Below the pieces are notes generated by a model. That model was not told the origin of the DNA. It searched no databases and worked only from the letters and a program-made list of their open reading frames with translations. The position numbers and the translations under genes were made by a program. Shown in pieces: positions 13,119-21,593 of a DNA stretch of 64,000 bases. How positions within the stretch are numbered: position 1 is the first letter of the stretch; every line of letters starts with the position of its first letter. Origin of the DNA: Brevibacterium rongguiense (GTDB taxonomy: Bacteria; Actinomycetota; Actinomycetes; Actinomycetales; Brevibacteriaceae); assembly GCF_009857845.1 (NCBI RefSeq), contig NZ_WWEQ01000001.1, forward strand, positions 42,916 to 106,915, written 5' to 3'.

Positions 13119-13492
13119 TACTTCTTCTCCCTCTTGGCTCCGTAGCGGCTGCGGGCCTGCTGGCGGCCCTTCACGCCCTGCGTGTCGAGCGAGCCGCGGA
13201 CGATCTTGTAGCGCACGCCCGGCAGGTCCTTCACGCGGCCGCCGCGCACGAGCACGATCGAGTGCTCCTGCAGGTTGTGGCCCTCGCCCGGAATGTAGGC
13301 CGTGACCTCGATCTGCGAGGACAGCTTGACGCGGGCGACCTTGCGCAGCGCCGAGTTCGGCTTCTTGGGAGTGGTGGTGTAGACGCGGGTGCAGACGCCG
13401 CGGCGCTGCGGGCTGCCGTTGAGGGCAGGCGTCGCATTCTTCGCGGCCTTCGAATGCCGTCCCTTGCGGACGAGCTGCTGGATAGTGGGCAC
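13118..13492 (-). CDS. rpsL: 30S ribosomal protein S12
   Basis: 124-residue S12 of the decoding centre. It has the family core [16 protein letters not shown] and ends in [13 protein letters not shown]. Lys43 and Lys88, whose substitutions cause streptomycin resistance in other bacteria, are both the wild-type Lys. It is the first gene of the str operon, with a leader of about 290 bases containing a strong hairpin and the element shared with rpsJ. Confidence 0.97.
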   Translation of the reverse strand: MPTIQQLVRKGRHSKAAKNATPALNGSPQRRGVCTRVYTTTPKKPNSALRKVARVKLSSQIEVTAYIPGEGHNLQEHSIVLVRGGRVKDLPGVRYKIVRGSLDTQGVKGRQQARSRYGAKREKK

Positions 13493-13530
13493 TTAAGAGT
13501 TCTCCATTGCTTCTCGATGTTCCTAAGCTT

Positions 13531-13559
13531 CCCGCCGTCGGCCGGGGCCGAGCGGCGGG
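13531..13559 (-). other. rpsL leader hairpin
   Basis: A near-perfect GC stem with one bulged base (outer arms 13531-13537 and 13553-13559, inner stem around GGCC) lies about 40 bases upstream of rpsL. It is likely a structured part of the untranslated leader. Its function cannot be told from sequence. Confidence 0.5.
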
Positions 13560-13625
13560 GAGCATGTCCCCTCCGACTGGGTGAAGCTGCCTTCCCAATC
13601 GCAGCATTCGCACGGGCTCCCCGCA

Positions 13626-13644
13626 CCCGAGGTCGGGTGTGTCG
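13626..13644 (-). promoter_or_regulatory. leader element shared with the S10 operon
   Basis: The minus strand reads CGACACACCCGACCTCGGG, 18 of 19 bases identical to 2281-2299 ahead of rpsJ. Here the flanks extend the palindrome to CACCCG-ACCT-CGGGTG, a good small hairpin. Confidence 0.45.
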
Positions 13645-13785
13645 GAAGGAGCGAACTCCTGCCGACGCGGAGCTCCGCGCGGTCGGCGTGCGCACGGGGC
13701 GATTCGCCCATCGGGCTTCGCGGCACCGGGCCGATCGCTCGATTGCGCGCACGCGGACATGGCTGATGTCAATCAGTCATCGTCC

Positions 13786-13814
13786 AGCGTAGACGGGGAT
13801 CGGCGCGCGGTCAA
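13786..13814 (-). promoter_or_regulatory. promoter of the str operon
   Basis: TTGACC (13814-13809), a 17-base spacer and TACGCT (13791-13786) make a very good sigma-70-class promoter about 290 bases upstream of rpsL. Confidence 0.7.
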
Positions 13815-13999
13815 AATGCTCGGGGCACGGTGCGCGCCGCGCCGGGCTCGTCCGCGCCCGGTCCGCATCGGGTGCGCATCCGGTCCGCGGTCGGCCGCGG
13901 GGGCGCAGCCTCTGGGTGCTCGAACGTCGGAGTGGCGGCCCCTATTCCCGGCCCGTCGGCGCCTGCCCGTGCCTGCTGTGCCCGTCCGGAGGCGCGGGC

Positions 14000-14037
14000 G
14001 GGCCCGGGCGCTCCGCGTGATCGGAGGGCCCGGGCCC
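14000..14037 (-). terminator. terminator after the low-complexity exported protein gene
   Basis: 16-base arms with one G-G mismatch and a 6-base loop, about 47 bases past the stop at 14085. Between this hairpin and the str promoter (13815-13999) I see no gene. Confidence 0.65.
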
Positions 14038-14084
14038 CTGGGGTTCCCGCCGGCGCCGACCGGCGGGACGGCTCCCGCGTGCGG

Positions 14085-15215
14085 TCAGGCCACCGCGGTG
14101 CCGAGGTTCGCTGCGTCCGCGAGGTTCGCACCCGCCTGCGCCGTGGCGGTCTGAGCCGCCGAGGCGCCGGTCTGGTCGGCGCTCGCGGCGCCGTCCTGCG
14201 TACCGGAGGAGTCCTGGCCGTCAGAACCGCCCTGCGCACCCGTGCCGCTCTGGCTGCTGGACGAGTCGTCCCCGCTCGAGGAATCCTGGCCGCCGGGAGC
14301 GCCGGGCACCTGCTGGCCGCCGGCGGCACCGGAGCCCGCCCCGGAGTCGGCGCCGGTGCCGGAGTCGGCGCCGCCCTGGGCATCCGTCCCCGAGCCGTCC
14401 TGGGAACCGGAGCCGTCCTGGGAGCCGCCGGGCATCCCGCCCTGGCCGCCGCCCGGCATTCCACCGCCGCGGCCGCCGGGGCCCTGCCGACTGAAGCCGG
14501 AGTCCGCGCCGCTCGCGTGGCCGGCCGCCGCGCCGATCGCACCGCCCGCCGCCCCGCCCACGACGAAGAGCGCGGCTCCGGCCGCAATGGCCGGGAGCAT
14601 GGGGACGGTGCGCTTGCGCTTGGGCCGACCCTGGGCCGGCAGCCCGGCCGCACCGTAGGGGCCGGGCTGGCCGTATGGGCCGGGCTCCCCGGGGGCACCG
14701 GCCGCGCCGTACCCACCGGTCGCGCCGAACCCGCCGTCCTCACCGGCACCGCCCTGGGCGTAGGCGCCCTGCGGGGCGCTCCCGCTTGCAGTGCCGGGGC
14801 CCGCCGCGGCGCCGTAGCCGGCGATGCCGTCCGCGCCTGCCCCGGCCGTGTGGGCTTCGGGGCCGCCGGACGTGCCGCGGCCGCGCTGCTCACCGTAGGC
14901 AGCACCCGAGGCGCCGTGCGCGAGGCGGCCGGCTCCCCCGTCCCCGCCGAACTCTCCCGCGTCTGCAGGCGCGGAACCGCTGGGGGCGCCGGAGGCCGCC
15001 GAGGCGAACCCGCCCGCGCCTTCCCCGTGACCCGTGCCTTCCCCATTGCCCGTGCGTGGCCCGTAGCCCGCGCCTTCCCAGTCGCGAGCGGTGCCCGCGG
15101 CCGGCTGCGCGCGGGTGGGCGCCTCGTCCGCGGTGGGCTGCACCCGCGTGGGCTCTTCGCGGTGGCCGTCGAAGTAGGGCTGTGCGTCGTCGTATCGGTT
15201 GTTCGAGTCGCTCAC
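14085..15215 (-). CDS. membrane-anchored low-complexity exported protein, unknown function
   Basis: 376 residues with no recognised domain. The order is: a hydrophilic Gly/Ala/Tyr-rich region (about residues 1-170), a short basic stretch GRPKRKRTVP, one hydrophobic segment (MLPAIAAGAALFVVGGAAGG), and a tail of about 150 residues rich in Gly, Ser, Gln and Asp with repeats such as GSQDGSG and MPGGGQGGMPGG. The basic stretch before the membrane segment suggests the tail is outside. I start at GTG 15215, with GAGGAG upstream; a longer ATG frame to 15257 is possible. It lies behind the histidine kinase and two glycosyltransferases. It could be the sensed or glycosylated partner, which is inference only. 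Confidence 0.7.
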   Translation of the reverse strand: MSDSNNRYDDAQPYFDGHREEPTRVQPTADEAPTRAQPAAGTARDWEGAGYGPRTGNGEGTGHGEGAGGFASAASGAPSGSAPADAGEFGGDGGAGRLAHGASGAAYGEQRGRGTSGGPEAHTAGAGADGIAGYGAAAGPGTASGSAPQGAYAQGGAGEDGGFGATGGYGAAGAPGEPGPYGQPGPYGAAGLPAQGRPKRKRTVPMLPAIAAGAALFVVGGAAGGAIGAAAGHASGADSGFSRQGPGGRGGGMPGGGQGGMPGGSQDGSGSQDGSGTDAQGGADSGTGADSGAGSGAAGGQQVPGAPGGQDSSSGDDSSSSQSGTGAQGGSDGQDSSGTQDGAASADQTGASAAQTATAQAGANLADAANLGTAVA

Positions 15216-15293
15216 TGTCGTCTCCTCGTGTGCGTCGGTTCCTCGTGTGGGACCCACTCTGGACGCGCAACCTAGAGCACCGGGCAGGCGGAG

Positions 15294-16805
15294 CTATGCC
15301 GCGGCTGTGAAGCGGAGCGCGAAGACGGTGCCGCGGTCCTCCCCCGCGTCGCGCGAGACCACGGAGATGTCGCCGCCCATGGCGCCCATGAGCGCCTTGG
15401 CGATCGCCAGGCCGAGGCCGCTCGAACCGCCCGCTGCCTGCGCGCTGCTCGAGCGGGCGCGGTCGGCGCCCGCGCGCACGAACCGGTCGAAGACCCGGTC
15501 GACGATCTCCGGGGCGATCCCCGGCCCGTCATCGGCGATCCGCACCACGGCCCACGGGCCCTCGTAGGCCGCGCTGGCCGTCACGGTGGTGCCGGGAGGG
15601 GTGTGCACGCGGGCATTGGCGACCACGTTGGCGATGACCTGCACCGCCCGGGCCGGCACCGCCATCCCCATGACCGGCTCGGCCGGCAGGTCGAGGGCGA
15701 ACTGGTGCTCGCGGGCCGTGACGTGCGCATCGTCGACGATCTCGAGGAGCAGGGCGGAGAGGTCCACGGGCTCTGGCTCGACGGGCTCGCGCCCCGCGTC
15801 GAGGCGGGCCAGCAGCAGCAGGTCGTCGACGAGGCCGGTCATCCGCACGGCCCCCGCGTCGATGCGCTCGAGGGCCTGCGCCACCTGGGGCGGGGAGTCC
15901 GGGCGCAGCGGCTTCGTGAGGTCCGCGTAGCCGCGGATCGTCGCGAGCGGCGTGCGCAGCTCGTGCGAGGCATCGGCGACGAACCGGCGGACCTGGAGCT
16001 CGCTGTCGTAGCGCGCCTGGAGGGCCGCGTCGACGTGGTCGAGCATGTGGTTGACCGCCGAGCCCACGTCGCCCACCTCGGTGCCGGGCTGCGAGAGGTC
16101 ATCCGGCACGCGGGTGCGCAGCGCGGACTCGCCCTGCTCGAGTTCGAGGCGCGAGACCTCGGCGGCGGTCTGCGCCACCCGGCGCAGGGGCAGCAGGGCC
16201 CGGGAGATGAGCAGCCCGGCGAGCACCGCCGCGGCGGCCACGCCGATGACGACGACGAGCGCGGTGCGCCACAGCGTGGCGCCCATGGCCGCGTTGACGC
16301 CCGTCTGGGGGATCCCGTAGACGACGCGCATGCCGGAGGCCTCGACCGCCACCACGCGGTAGTCGCCCAGGCCCGCCAGGCGCACCGTGCGCGGCTCGCC
16401 GTCCGGGGAGACGCCGATGAGCCCCCGCAGGGTCTGCGCGTCGAGGGACTCGGAGGCGCCGCGGCCGGCGCGGGCGATCTGGCCCTGCACCGTGCTGCCG
16501 TCCGTCACCGCGGCGATCGTGCCGTCGCCCTGGCCGGGCAGCGACAGGAAGCGCAGGGGGTCCTGGAACGGGTGGCGGCCGGCGTCGCCGCCGCGGGGCG
16601 AGGCCTGGGCGCGCGCGGACAGCTGCTCGAGCTGGCCGTCGAGGTCGTCCATGAGCGAGCCGCGCACGGCGAGCACCGCCGCGGCGCCGATGCCCACGCC
16701 GATGACGGCGAGGATGGCGACGGTGGTGATGATGAGCCGGGCGCGCAGCGTCACGCGTCGGCGCGGCCGCGCGGGCGCCTGCGCGGCCACCCCCGGCTCA
16801 GTCAT
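15294..16805 (-). CDS. sensor histidine kinase, HAMP-HisKA-HATPase
   Basis: 503-residue membrane kinase. A first membrane segment (about 25-48), an extracytoplasmic sensor of about 130 residues, a second membrane segment near ALVVVIGVAAAAVLAGLLI, HAMP, then HisKA with the phospho-acceptor in FVADASHELRTPLATIRG. The ATP-binding part shows NVVANARVHTPPG (N box), DDGPGIAPE (G1) and SSGLGLAIAKAL (G2). The start ATG 16805 overlaps the response-regulator stop by eight bases, so the pair is coupled. The signal is unknown; context points to envelope state. Confidence 0.93.
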   Translation of the reverse strand: MTEPGVAAQAPARPRRRVTLRARLIITTVAILAVIGVGIGAAAVLAVRGSLMDDLDGQLEQLSARAQASPRGGDAGRHPFQDPLRFLSLPGQGDGTIAAVTDGSTVQGQIARAGRGASESLDAQTLRGLIGVSPDGEPRTVRLAGLGDYRVVAVEASGMRVVYGIPQTGVNAAMGATLWRTALVVVIGVAAAAVLAGLLISRALLPLRRVAQTAAEVSRLELEQGESALRTRVPDDLSQPGTEVGDVGSAVNHMLDHVDAALQARYDSELQVRRFVADASHELRTPLATIRGYADLTKPLRPDSPPQVAQALERIDAGAVRMTGLVDDLLLLARLDAGREPVEPEPVDLSALLLEIVDDAHVTAREHQFALDLPAEPVMGMAVPARAVQVIANVVANARVHTPPGTTVTASAAYEGPWAVVRIADDGPGIAPEIVDRVFDRFVRAGADRARSSSAQAAGGSSGLGLAIAKALMGAMGGDISVVSRDAGEDRGTVFALRFTAAA

Positions 16806-17526
16806 CCGCGGCGCGGAGCATGTAGCCGGCGCCCCGCTTGGTGGTGAGCAGCGCCGGGCGGTCGGGGAACGGCGCGTCGATCTTCTTGCGCAGATAGGAG
16901 ATGTAGAGCTCGACGATGTTGCCGTTGCCCCCGAAGTCGTAGTCCCACACGCGGTCGAGGATCTGGGACTTCGACAGCACCACGCGCGGATTGCGCATGA
17001 AGAGCAGCAGCACCTCGTACTCGCGGGCCGTGAGCTCGATCGGCGTGCCGCCGCGGGCCACGTCGTGGCTGTCCTCGTCCAGGGTGAGGTCGCCCACCGT
17101 GAGCACCGAGGTCTTCTCTGGCACCGGCGCCGAGCCGCGGCGCAGGCGCGCCGCCACCCGGGCGATGACCTCGTCGAGGTTGAACGGCTTCGTCACGTAG
17201 TCGTCCCCGCCCAGCCGCAGGCCGGTGAGGCGGTCGTCGACGCCGTCGCGCGCGGAGAGGAACACGACGGGGGTGTCGATGCCCTCGGCGCGCAGCTTCT
17301 CGAGCACCGCGAAGCCGTCGAGGTCGGGCAGCATGACGTCGAGGATGATCGCATCGAACGCCTCCGCGCGCGCCTCGCGCACGGCCTCGCGGCCCGTGCC
17401 CACCGCGGTGGGCTGCCATCCCTGCACCGTGCAGGCCATCGCGAGCAGCTCGGCGAGGTTGGCCTCGTCGTCGACGACGAGGATCCGCATGGGGGTGCCG
17501 TCCGGGTGCTCGAGGTTGGCGCTCAT
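16798..17526 (-). CDS. OmpR-family response regulator
   Basis: 242-residue regulator. The receiver domain starts at MRILVVDDEANL with the phosphorylation site in LDVMLPDLDGF and the conserved Lys in YVTKPFNLDEV. A winged-helix DNA-binding domain follows (LTAREYEVLLLFMRNPRVVLSK, GAGYMLR). ATG 17526 is chosen; a start 12 codons later at MRIL is possible. It partners the downstream kinase and follows the glycosyltransferase genes closely, so it may regulate them or be cotranscribed with them. Confidence 0.93.
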   Translation of the reverse strand: MSANLEHPDGTPMRILVVDDEANLAELLAMACTVQGWQPTAVGTGREAVREARAEAFDAIILDVMLPDLDGFAVLEKLRAEGIDTPVVFLSARDGVDDRLTGLRLGGDDYVTKPFNLDEVIARVAARLRRGSAPVPEKTSVLTVGDLTLDEDSHDVARGGTPIELTAREYEVLLLFMRNPRVVLSKSQILDRVWDYDFGGNGNIVELYISYLRKKIDAPFPDRPALLTTKRGAGYMLRAADD

Positions 17527-17570
17527 GGGCTCATTATCCACGGTCGCCGCGGCCGCCGCCCGCCCGCCGC

Positions 17571-19928
17571 TCACGACTGCGCTCCCGCGCTCAGGTCGTA
17601 GACGACGGTGCCGTCGACGGTGGTGGAGGAGAAGTTCGCCGCCACCCAGTCGGCGATCTGGCCCGCGGCCGAATCGTCGGACGCCATGGACTGCCCCGCG
17701 ATGTAGTAGTGGATCTCGCCCTCCGCCACGTACTGCTGGAACTGCGCGAGCGTGGGCGCTGGATCGGTGCCGTTGAACCCGCCGATCGCCATGACCGGCG
17801 AGCGCGCAGCCAGTTGGTAGCCGGCCGCGCTGTTCGCACCGGTCGTCGCCGCGATCCACGTGTAGTCGCCGCTGTTCGCCGACAGGTGGGCCGTGAGCTC
17901 CGCGCTGGGCTCGGAGCCGCTCAGCAGCCCGCCCACGCCGCCGGGTCCGCCCTGGGAGCGGCCGCCCTGGGATGCCTGGCCCCCCTTCGCGGTCTGACCG
18001 CCCTGGGAGTTTTGGCCGCCCTGGGAGTTCTGGCCGCCCTGCGAGGTCTGGCCGGGTGGTGTGCCCGTCCGGCCGCCGCCGCCCTGTCCGCCCCCGCCGC
18101 CGGGGCCGCCGCCCATGCCGCCCGTGCCCGCCACGGAGACGAGCGAGCCGGTCGCGGCCGAGCCGATCGTATTGGCGGTCAGCACCGCGGGCGCGGCCAG
18201 CCCCGTCAGGAGCGCTGCGGCGAGCGCTCCGGCTGCCAGCGTGCGCCGCAGCCGCGGGCCGGCCAGGCTCGCGACGATGAGCGCGAGCGCCCCGGCGACG
18301 CCCACGATGAGGACGCCCCAGCGCAGCCACTCCGGCACACCCGAGACATCCGCCAGGAGCCAGAACTGCCAGCCGCCGGTGATCGCGAGGACCGCGGCGA
18401 GCGCGGGCAGCGTCCACACGCGGCGGCGGGCCAGGAGGGCGGGCGCGCCGATGGCGATGACCGCGGCGATCGCGGGCACGAGCGCCACCGTGTAGTAGCA
18501 GTGCACGATGCCGCTCATGTAGCTCAGCGTCAGCCACGTCACGACCAGCCAACCGCCCCACGCTAAGAGCGCAGCGCGCAGCTGGGGATCGCCCGCGGCG
18601 CGCGGCAGCCGCGGGGCAGCGGCCCGCTCCGGTCGCGCCTCGGCTGCCCGCCCACGGCCGGTGACGTGCTCGGCGGGCGGGGTGTGGGCCGGGGCCGGGG
18701 AACGGCCCGGCAGCGCCGGGCGGGTCCGCCGCGCGGCGCGGTCCTGCAGGCCGGCGACCGCGAGGAGGACGAGGAGTGCGAGGGCCGCGGGCAGCAGCCA
18801 GGCGATCTGCGTGGCGTACTCACCGGTGAGGAGCCGGGCGATGCCCGTCGTGCCCCAGCCGCCGCCCATGCCCCCGCCCACGGAGCCCTCCTCGTCGCCC
18901 GTGAGCCGCCCCAGGCCGTTGTAGCCGAAGGTGAGCTCGAGGAAGGAGTTCGTCTGCGAACCGCCGACGTAGGGGCGCAGGGAGGCCGGCAGCAGCTCGA
19001 CGAGCGCGATCCACCAGCCGGCGGAGACGATGAGGCCTGCGAGCGGCCAGCCCAGGCTCGCGATACGGCGGCGCAGCGGCAGGCGCGCCGCGACGAGCCA
19101 TGCGGCGACGAGCCCCGGCGCGATGAGCAGCACCTGGAGCTGCTTGGTGAGGAACCCCAGGCCCAGCGCCACGCCGGCGAGCACGAGCCAGAGGGCCGGT
19201 GTGCCCAGCGCCCGGCGCACGAGAGGTGCGCGCCGCGAACCGGCCGCGCGCAGCTCGGGGTTCGCGGGCTCGGCACGTGCGGACTCGGCGCGTGCGGAGT
19301 CGGTGCGAGCCGACTCGGCACGGCCGGCGTCGGCGCGTGCGAGCTGGGCGCGGACCGCCTGCTGGGTGGCGAGCACGGCCGCGGCCATGAGCGCCACGAG
19401 CAGGGCATCCGGGTTGTTGAAGCGGAACATGAGCGCCGCGACGGGGCTGAGGGCGAAGATGAGCCCCGCGCCCAGCGCTGCCCAGCGCGCGGGCGCGGTG
19501 CCGGCCCTGGCCTCGAGCGCCACCCGCACCGAGCGGGCGAGCATGAGCACGGTCAGCCCGGCGAGGATGACCTGCGGCGCGAGGATCTGCACACTGCCCA
19601 GCCCGAACAGCCGGACGCTGAGCTCCATGAGCCACAGCGCGGCCGGTGGCTTGTCGACGGTGATGGCGTTCGCGGCGTCCGACGAGCCGAAGAGGAACGC
19701 CTCCCAGCTCTGGCTGCCGGCCTGGACCGCAGCGGAGTAGAACGCGTTGGCCCACCCGTTCGCCGCCAGGTTGAGGAGGTACGCGCCGACCGTGCCGAGG
19801 GCCAGCACTGCGAGCGCAATGCCGTACCAGCGGGTGGCGAGGAAGCCCGCGGCGCGGGAGCGGTACGGGACAAGCCTGCCACCCGGGGTGCGGGCGGGGG
19901 CCGCGTGATCGTTCTTCATCTGCAGCAT
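17571..19928 (-). CDS. GT39/ArnT-like membrane glycosyltransferase (YkcB type)
   Basis: 785 residues. The GT-C fold starts near residue 40 with GIALAVLALGTVGAYLLNL. The first large outer loop has the short acidic VDKPPAALWLMEL motif typical of polyprenyl-phosphate-sugar-dependent transferases. About ten or more membrane segments follow, then an extracellular C-terminal domain of about 100 residues (YTWIAATTGANSAAG onward). Two low-complexity inserts stand out: five-residue SARAE-like repeats in an inner loop and a Gly/Gln/Ser tract with SQGGQN repeats before the C-terminal domain. ATG 19928 lies one base after the GT2-GtrA stop. It should move a lipid-linked sugar onto an outer-surface acceptor, which is unknown. 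Confidence 0.88.
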   Translation of the reverse strand: MLQMKNDHAAPARTPGGRLVPYRSRAAGFLATRWYGIALAVLALGTVGAYLLNLAANGWANAFYSAAVQAGSQSWEAFLFGSSDAANAITVDKPPAALWLMELSVRLFGLGSVQILAPQVILAGLTVLMLARSVRVALEARAGTAPARWAALGAGLIFALSPVAALMFRFNNPDALLVALMAAAVLATQQAVRAQLARADAGRAESARTDSARAESARAEPANPELRAAGSRRAPLVRRALGTPALWLVLAGVALGLGFLTKQLQVLLIAPGLVAAWLVAARLPLRRRIASLGWPLAGLIVSAGWWIALVELLPASLRPYVGGSQTNSFLELTFGYNGLGRLTGDEEGSVGGGMGGGWGTTGIARLLTGEYATQIAWLLPAALALLVLLAVAGLQDRAARRTRPALPGRSPAPAHTPPAEHVTGRGRAAEARPERAAAPRLPRAAGDPQLRAALLAWGGWLVVTWLTLSYMSGIVHCYYTVALVPAIAAVIAIGAPALLARRRVWTLPALAAVLAITGGWQFWLLADVSGVPEWLRWGVLIVGVAGALALIVASLAGPRLRRTLAAGALAAALLTGLAAPAVLTANTIGSAATGSLVSVAGTGGMGGGPGGGGGQGGGGRTGTPPGQTSQGGQNSQGGQNSQGGQTAKGGQASQGGRSQGGPGGVGGLLSGSEPSAELTAHLSANSGDYTWIAATTGANSAAGYQLAARSPVMAIGGFNGTDPAPTLAQFQQYVAEGEIHYYIAGQSMASDDSAAGQIADWVAANFSSTTVDGTVVYDLSAGAQS
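17950..18060 (-). repeat. tandem repeat coding Gly/Gln/Ser tract
   Basis: Imperfect units of about 18 bases (for example cctgggagttctggccg and cctgggagttttggccg) encode repeated SQGGQN-like hexapeptides inside the glycosyltransferase. The tract is prone to copy-number change. Confidence 0.75.
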
Positions 19929-19929
19929 C

Positions 19930-21417
19930 TCAGGCCTCCCGGTCCTGTGCGCCCGGTCCCGTCGCCGTGCGCCCATCCGCGCCCGAGGCGCCGGCCTGGC
20001 GGGCGCGGACCTGTGCCTCGGCCTCGCGGCTGGGATCGGCGAGCGCGGCGCGCACGCGGGCCAGGACGCTGCCGCGCCGCCGGCCCGGGCGGACGGCATC
20101 GGCGAAGACCCACAGCCGCTGCAGCGCGAAGCGGACGACCGTGGCCAGCACGTTTGCGCCGGTGACGGCGACGAGTACCCAGATCGTAGGCTGCCCCGCG
20201 GTCAGTGCGATGGCCGCGGAGGTCAGCGCCCAGCACAGGGCGAACACCGCGAGCCCCTTGATGTGGTGGCCCAGGGTGTTGCGCGGGTTCTGCGCCCCGA
20301 ACGAGTAGCGGCGGTTGAGCGCGGTGTTGAGGATCGCCGAGCCCAGCAGCGCCGTGAGATTCGCGGCCCCCAGCGGCATGAGGTGGCCGAGGACCAGGAA
20401 GCCCAGCGAGTAGACGACCGTGCAGAGGATGCCGACGTCGACGAAGTGGAGGAGCTGGGTGCCCGTGTTCGGCACGGCGGGCGGGCGCCCCACGAGGGCC
20501 GCGATCCGCTCGAGCGGGACCGTGTTGCGGCGCAGCTCGCGGCGCATCCGCCACATCCCGTGCAGGTCGTCGAGGGCCGTGCGGACCACGTCGACGGAGG
20601 AATCCGGGTCATCGGTCCAGTCGGCGGCGAATTCGTGGATGCGCAGGCCCGACCACTGCGCGAGCGTGAGGACCTCCGTGTCGAAGAACCAGCCCGTGTC
20701 CTCCACATGGGGCAGGACGGCATCCGCGGCGCGCCGCGACATCGCCTTGAACCCGCACTGCGCGTCCGAGTAGTTGACGTCGAGGAACCCGCGCAGCAGG
20801 CGGTTGTAGCAGCGCGAGATGATCTCCCGCTTGGCCCCGCGCTCCACCCGGGCGTCGCGGCGCAGGCGCGAGGCGATGGCCACGTCGCTGTGCCCGCTCG
20901 CGAGGACCGCGATCATGGGATCGAGCAGGCGGACATCCGTGGCGAGGTCGACGTCCGTGTACGCGACGACGTCCGCGCTCGAATCGGACCACACCTGCTT
21001 GAGCGCCCGGCCGCGCCCCTTGAGCCCCAGGCGCACCCAGCGCACCCGCTCGCGGCTGGTGGCGAGGTGGGAGGCCAGGACGGGGGTGTCGTCCGTGCTC
21101 GCGTTGTCCGCGATGACGATGGTCACCGCGTGGGGTGAGTGCGCGGTCGCGGCGAGGAGCCGGTCGACACTGGCGACGAGCTGGGCCTCCTCGTTGAAGA
21201 CCGGCACCACGAGGTCGACGGTGGTCGCGGTCCGGGGCGCGCCCGGGGCCGGATCCTGTGCCGGACCGGGCCGCCGTGCCGGTGCGCCCGCCCATCGTGG
21301 GCCGGAGGTGTCGCCGCGTGCCGCGGGATCCCGCGCCGCGCCGCTCGTGGGGGCGGCATCCGGCGCATCGAAATCGGGCTGCTGGCGTTCGAGGTGGGTA
21401 TCGCGCGTCGTCTTCAT
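19930..21417 (-). CDS. bifunctional GT2 glycosyltransferase / GtrA membrane protein
   Basis: 495 residues. A disordered N-terminus (1-65) precedes a DPM1-like GT2 domain (about 66-310) with VDLVVPVFNEEAQL, nucleotide-site DNAST and the metal motif YTDVDLATD. A GtrA domain with four membrane segments (about 325-455) starts at LLHFVDVGILCTVV, and a basic tail follows. GT2 makes a polyprenyl-phosphate sugar on the inner face, and GtrA proteins are thought to help it cross the membrane. The fusion joins the first two steps; the next gene gives the third. Family knowledge comes from CsbB/GtrA/YfhO-like systems, and the sugar is not known. Confidence 0.9.
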   Translation of the reverse strand: MKTTRDTHLERQQPDFDAPDAAPTSGAARDPAARGDTSGPRWAGAPARRPGPAQDPAPGAPRTATTVDLVVPVFNEEAQLVASVDRLLAATAHSPHAVTIVIADNASTDDTPVLASHLATSRERVRWVRLGLKGRGRALKQVWSDSSADVVAYTDVDLATDVRLLDPMIAVLASGHSDVAIASRLRRDARVERGAKREIISRCYNRLLRGFLDVNYSDAQCGFKAMSRRAADAVLPHVEDTGWFFDTEVLTLAQWSGLRIHEFAADWTDDPDSSVDVVRTALDDLHGMWRMRRELRRNTVPLERIAALVGRPPAVPNTGTQLLHFVDVGILCTVVYSLGFLVLGHLMPLGAANLTALLGSAILNTALNRRYSFGAQNPRNTLGHHIKGLAVFALCWALTSAAIALTAGQPTIWVLVAVTGANVLATVVRFALQRLWVFADAVRPGRRRGSVLARVRAALADPSREAEAQVRARQAGASGADGRTATGPGAQDREA

Positions 21418-21593
21418 GCCGCTCAGTACAGTCCGGTGGCTTAGGGCGGCTGTGGGGCGCAGCTATGCCGGGGCTGTGAGTGGGCGGCCGGCGGCGCGGG
21501 GATGCTGGGCGGGAGCGCAGTGCGGTCCATCCCCGCAGCCGGGTGGGCACGGTGGCACCGGCACGCGGAGCCGGGCCTTCGTAGGATGGGACC

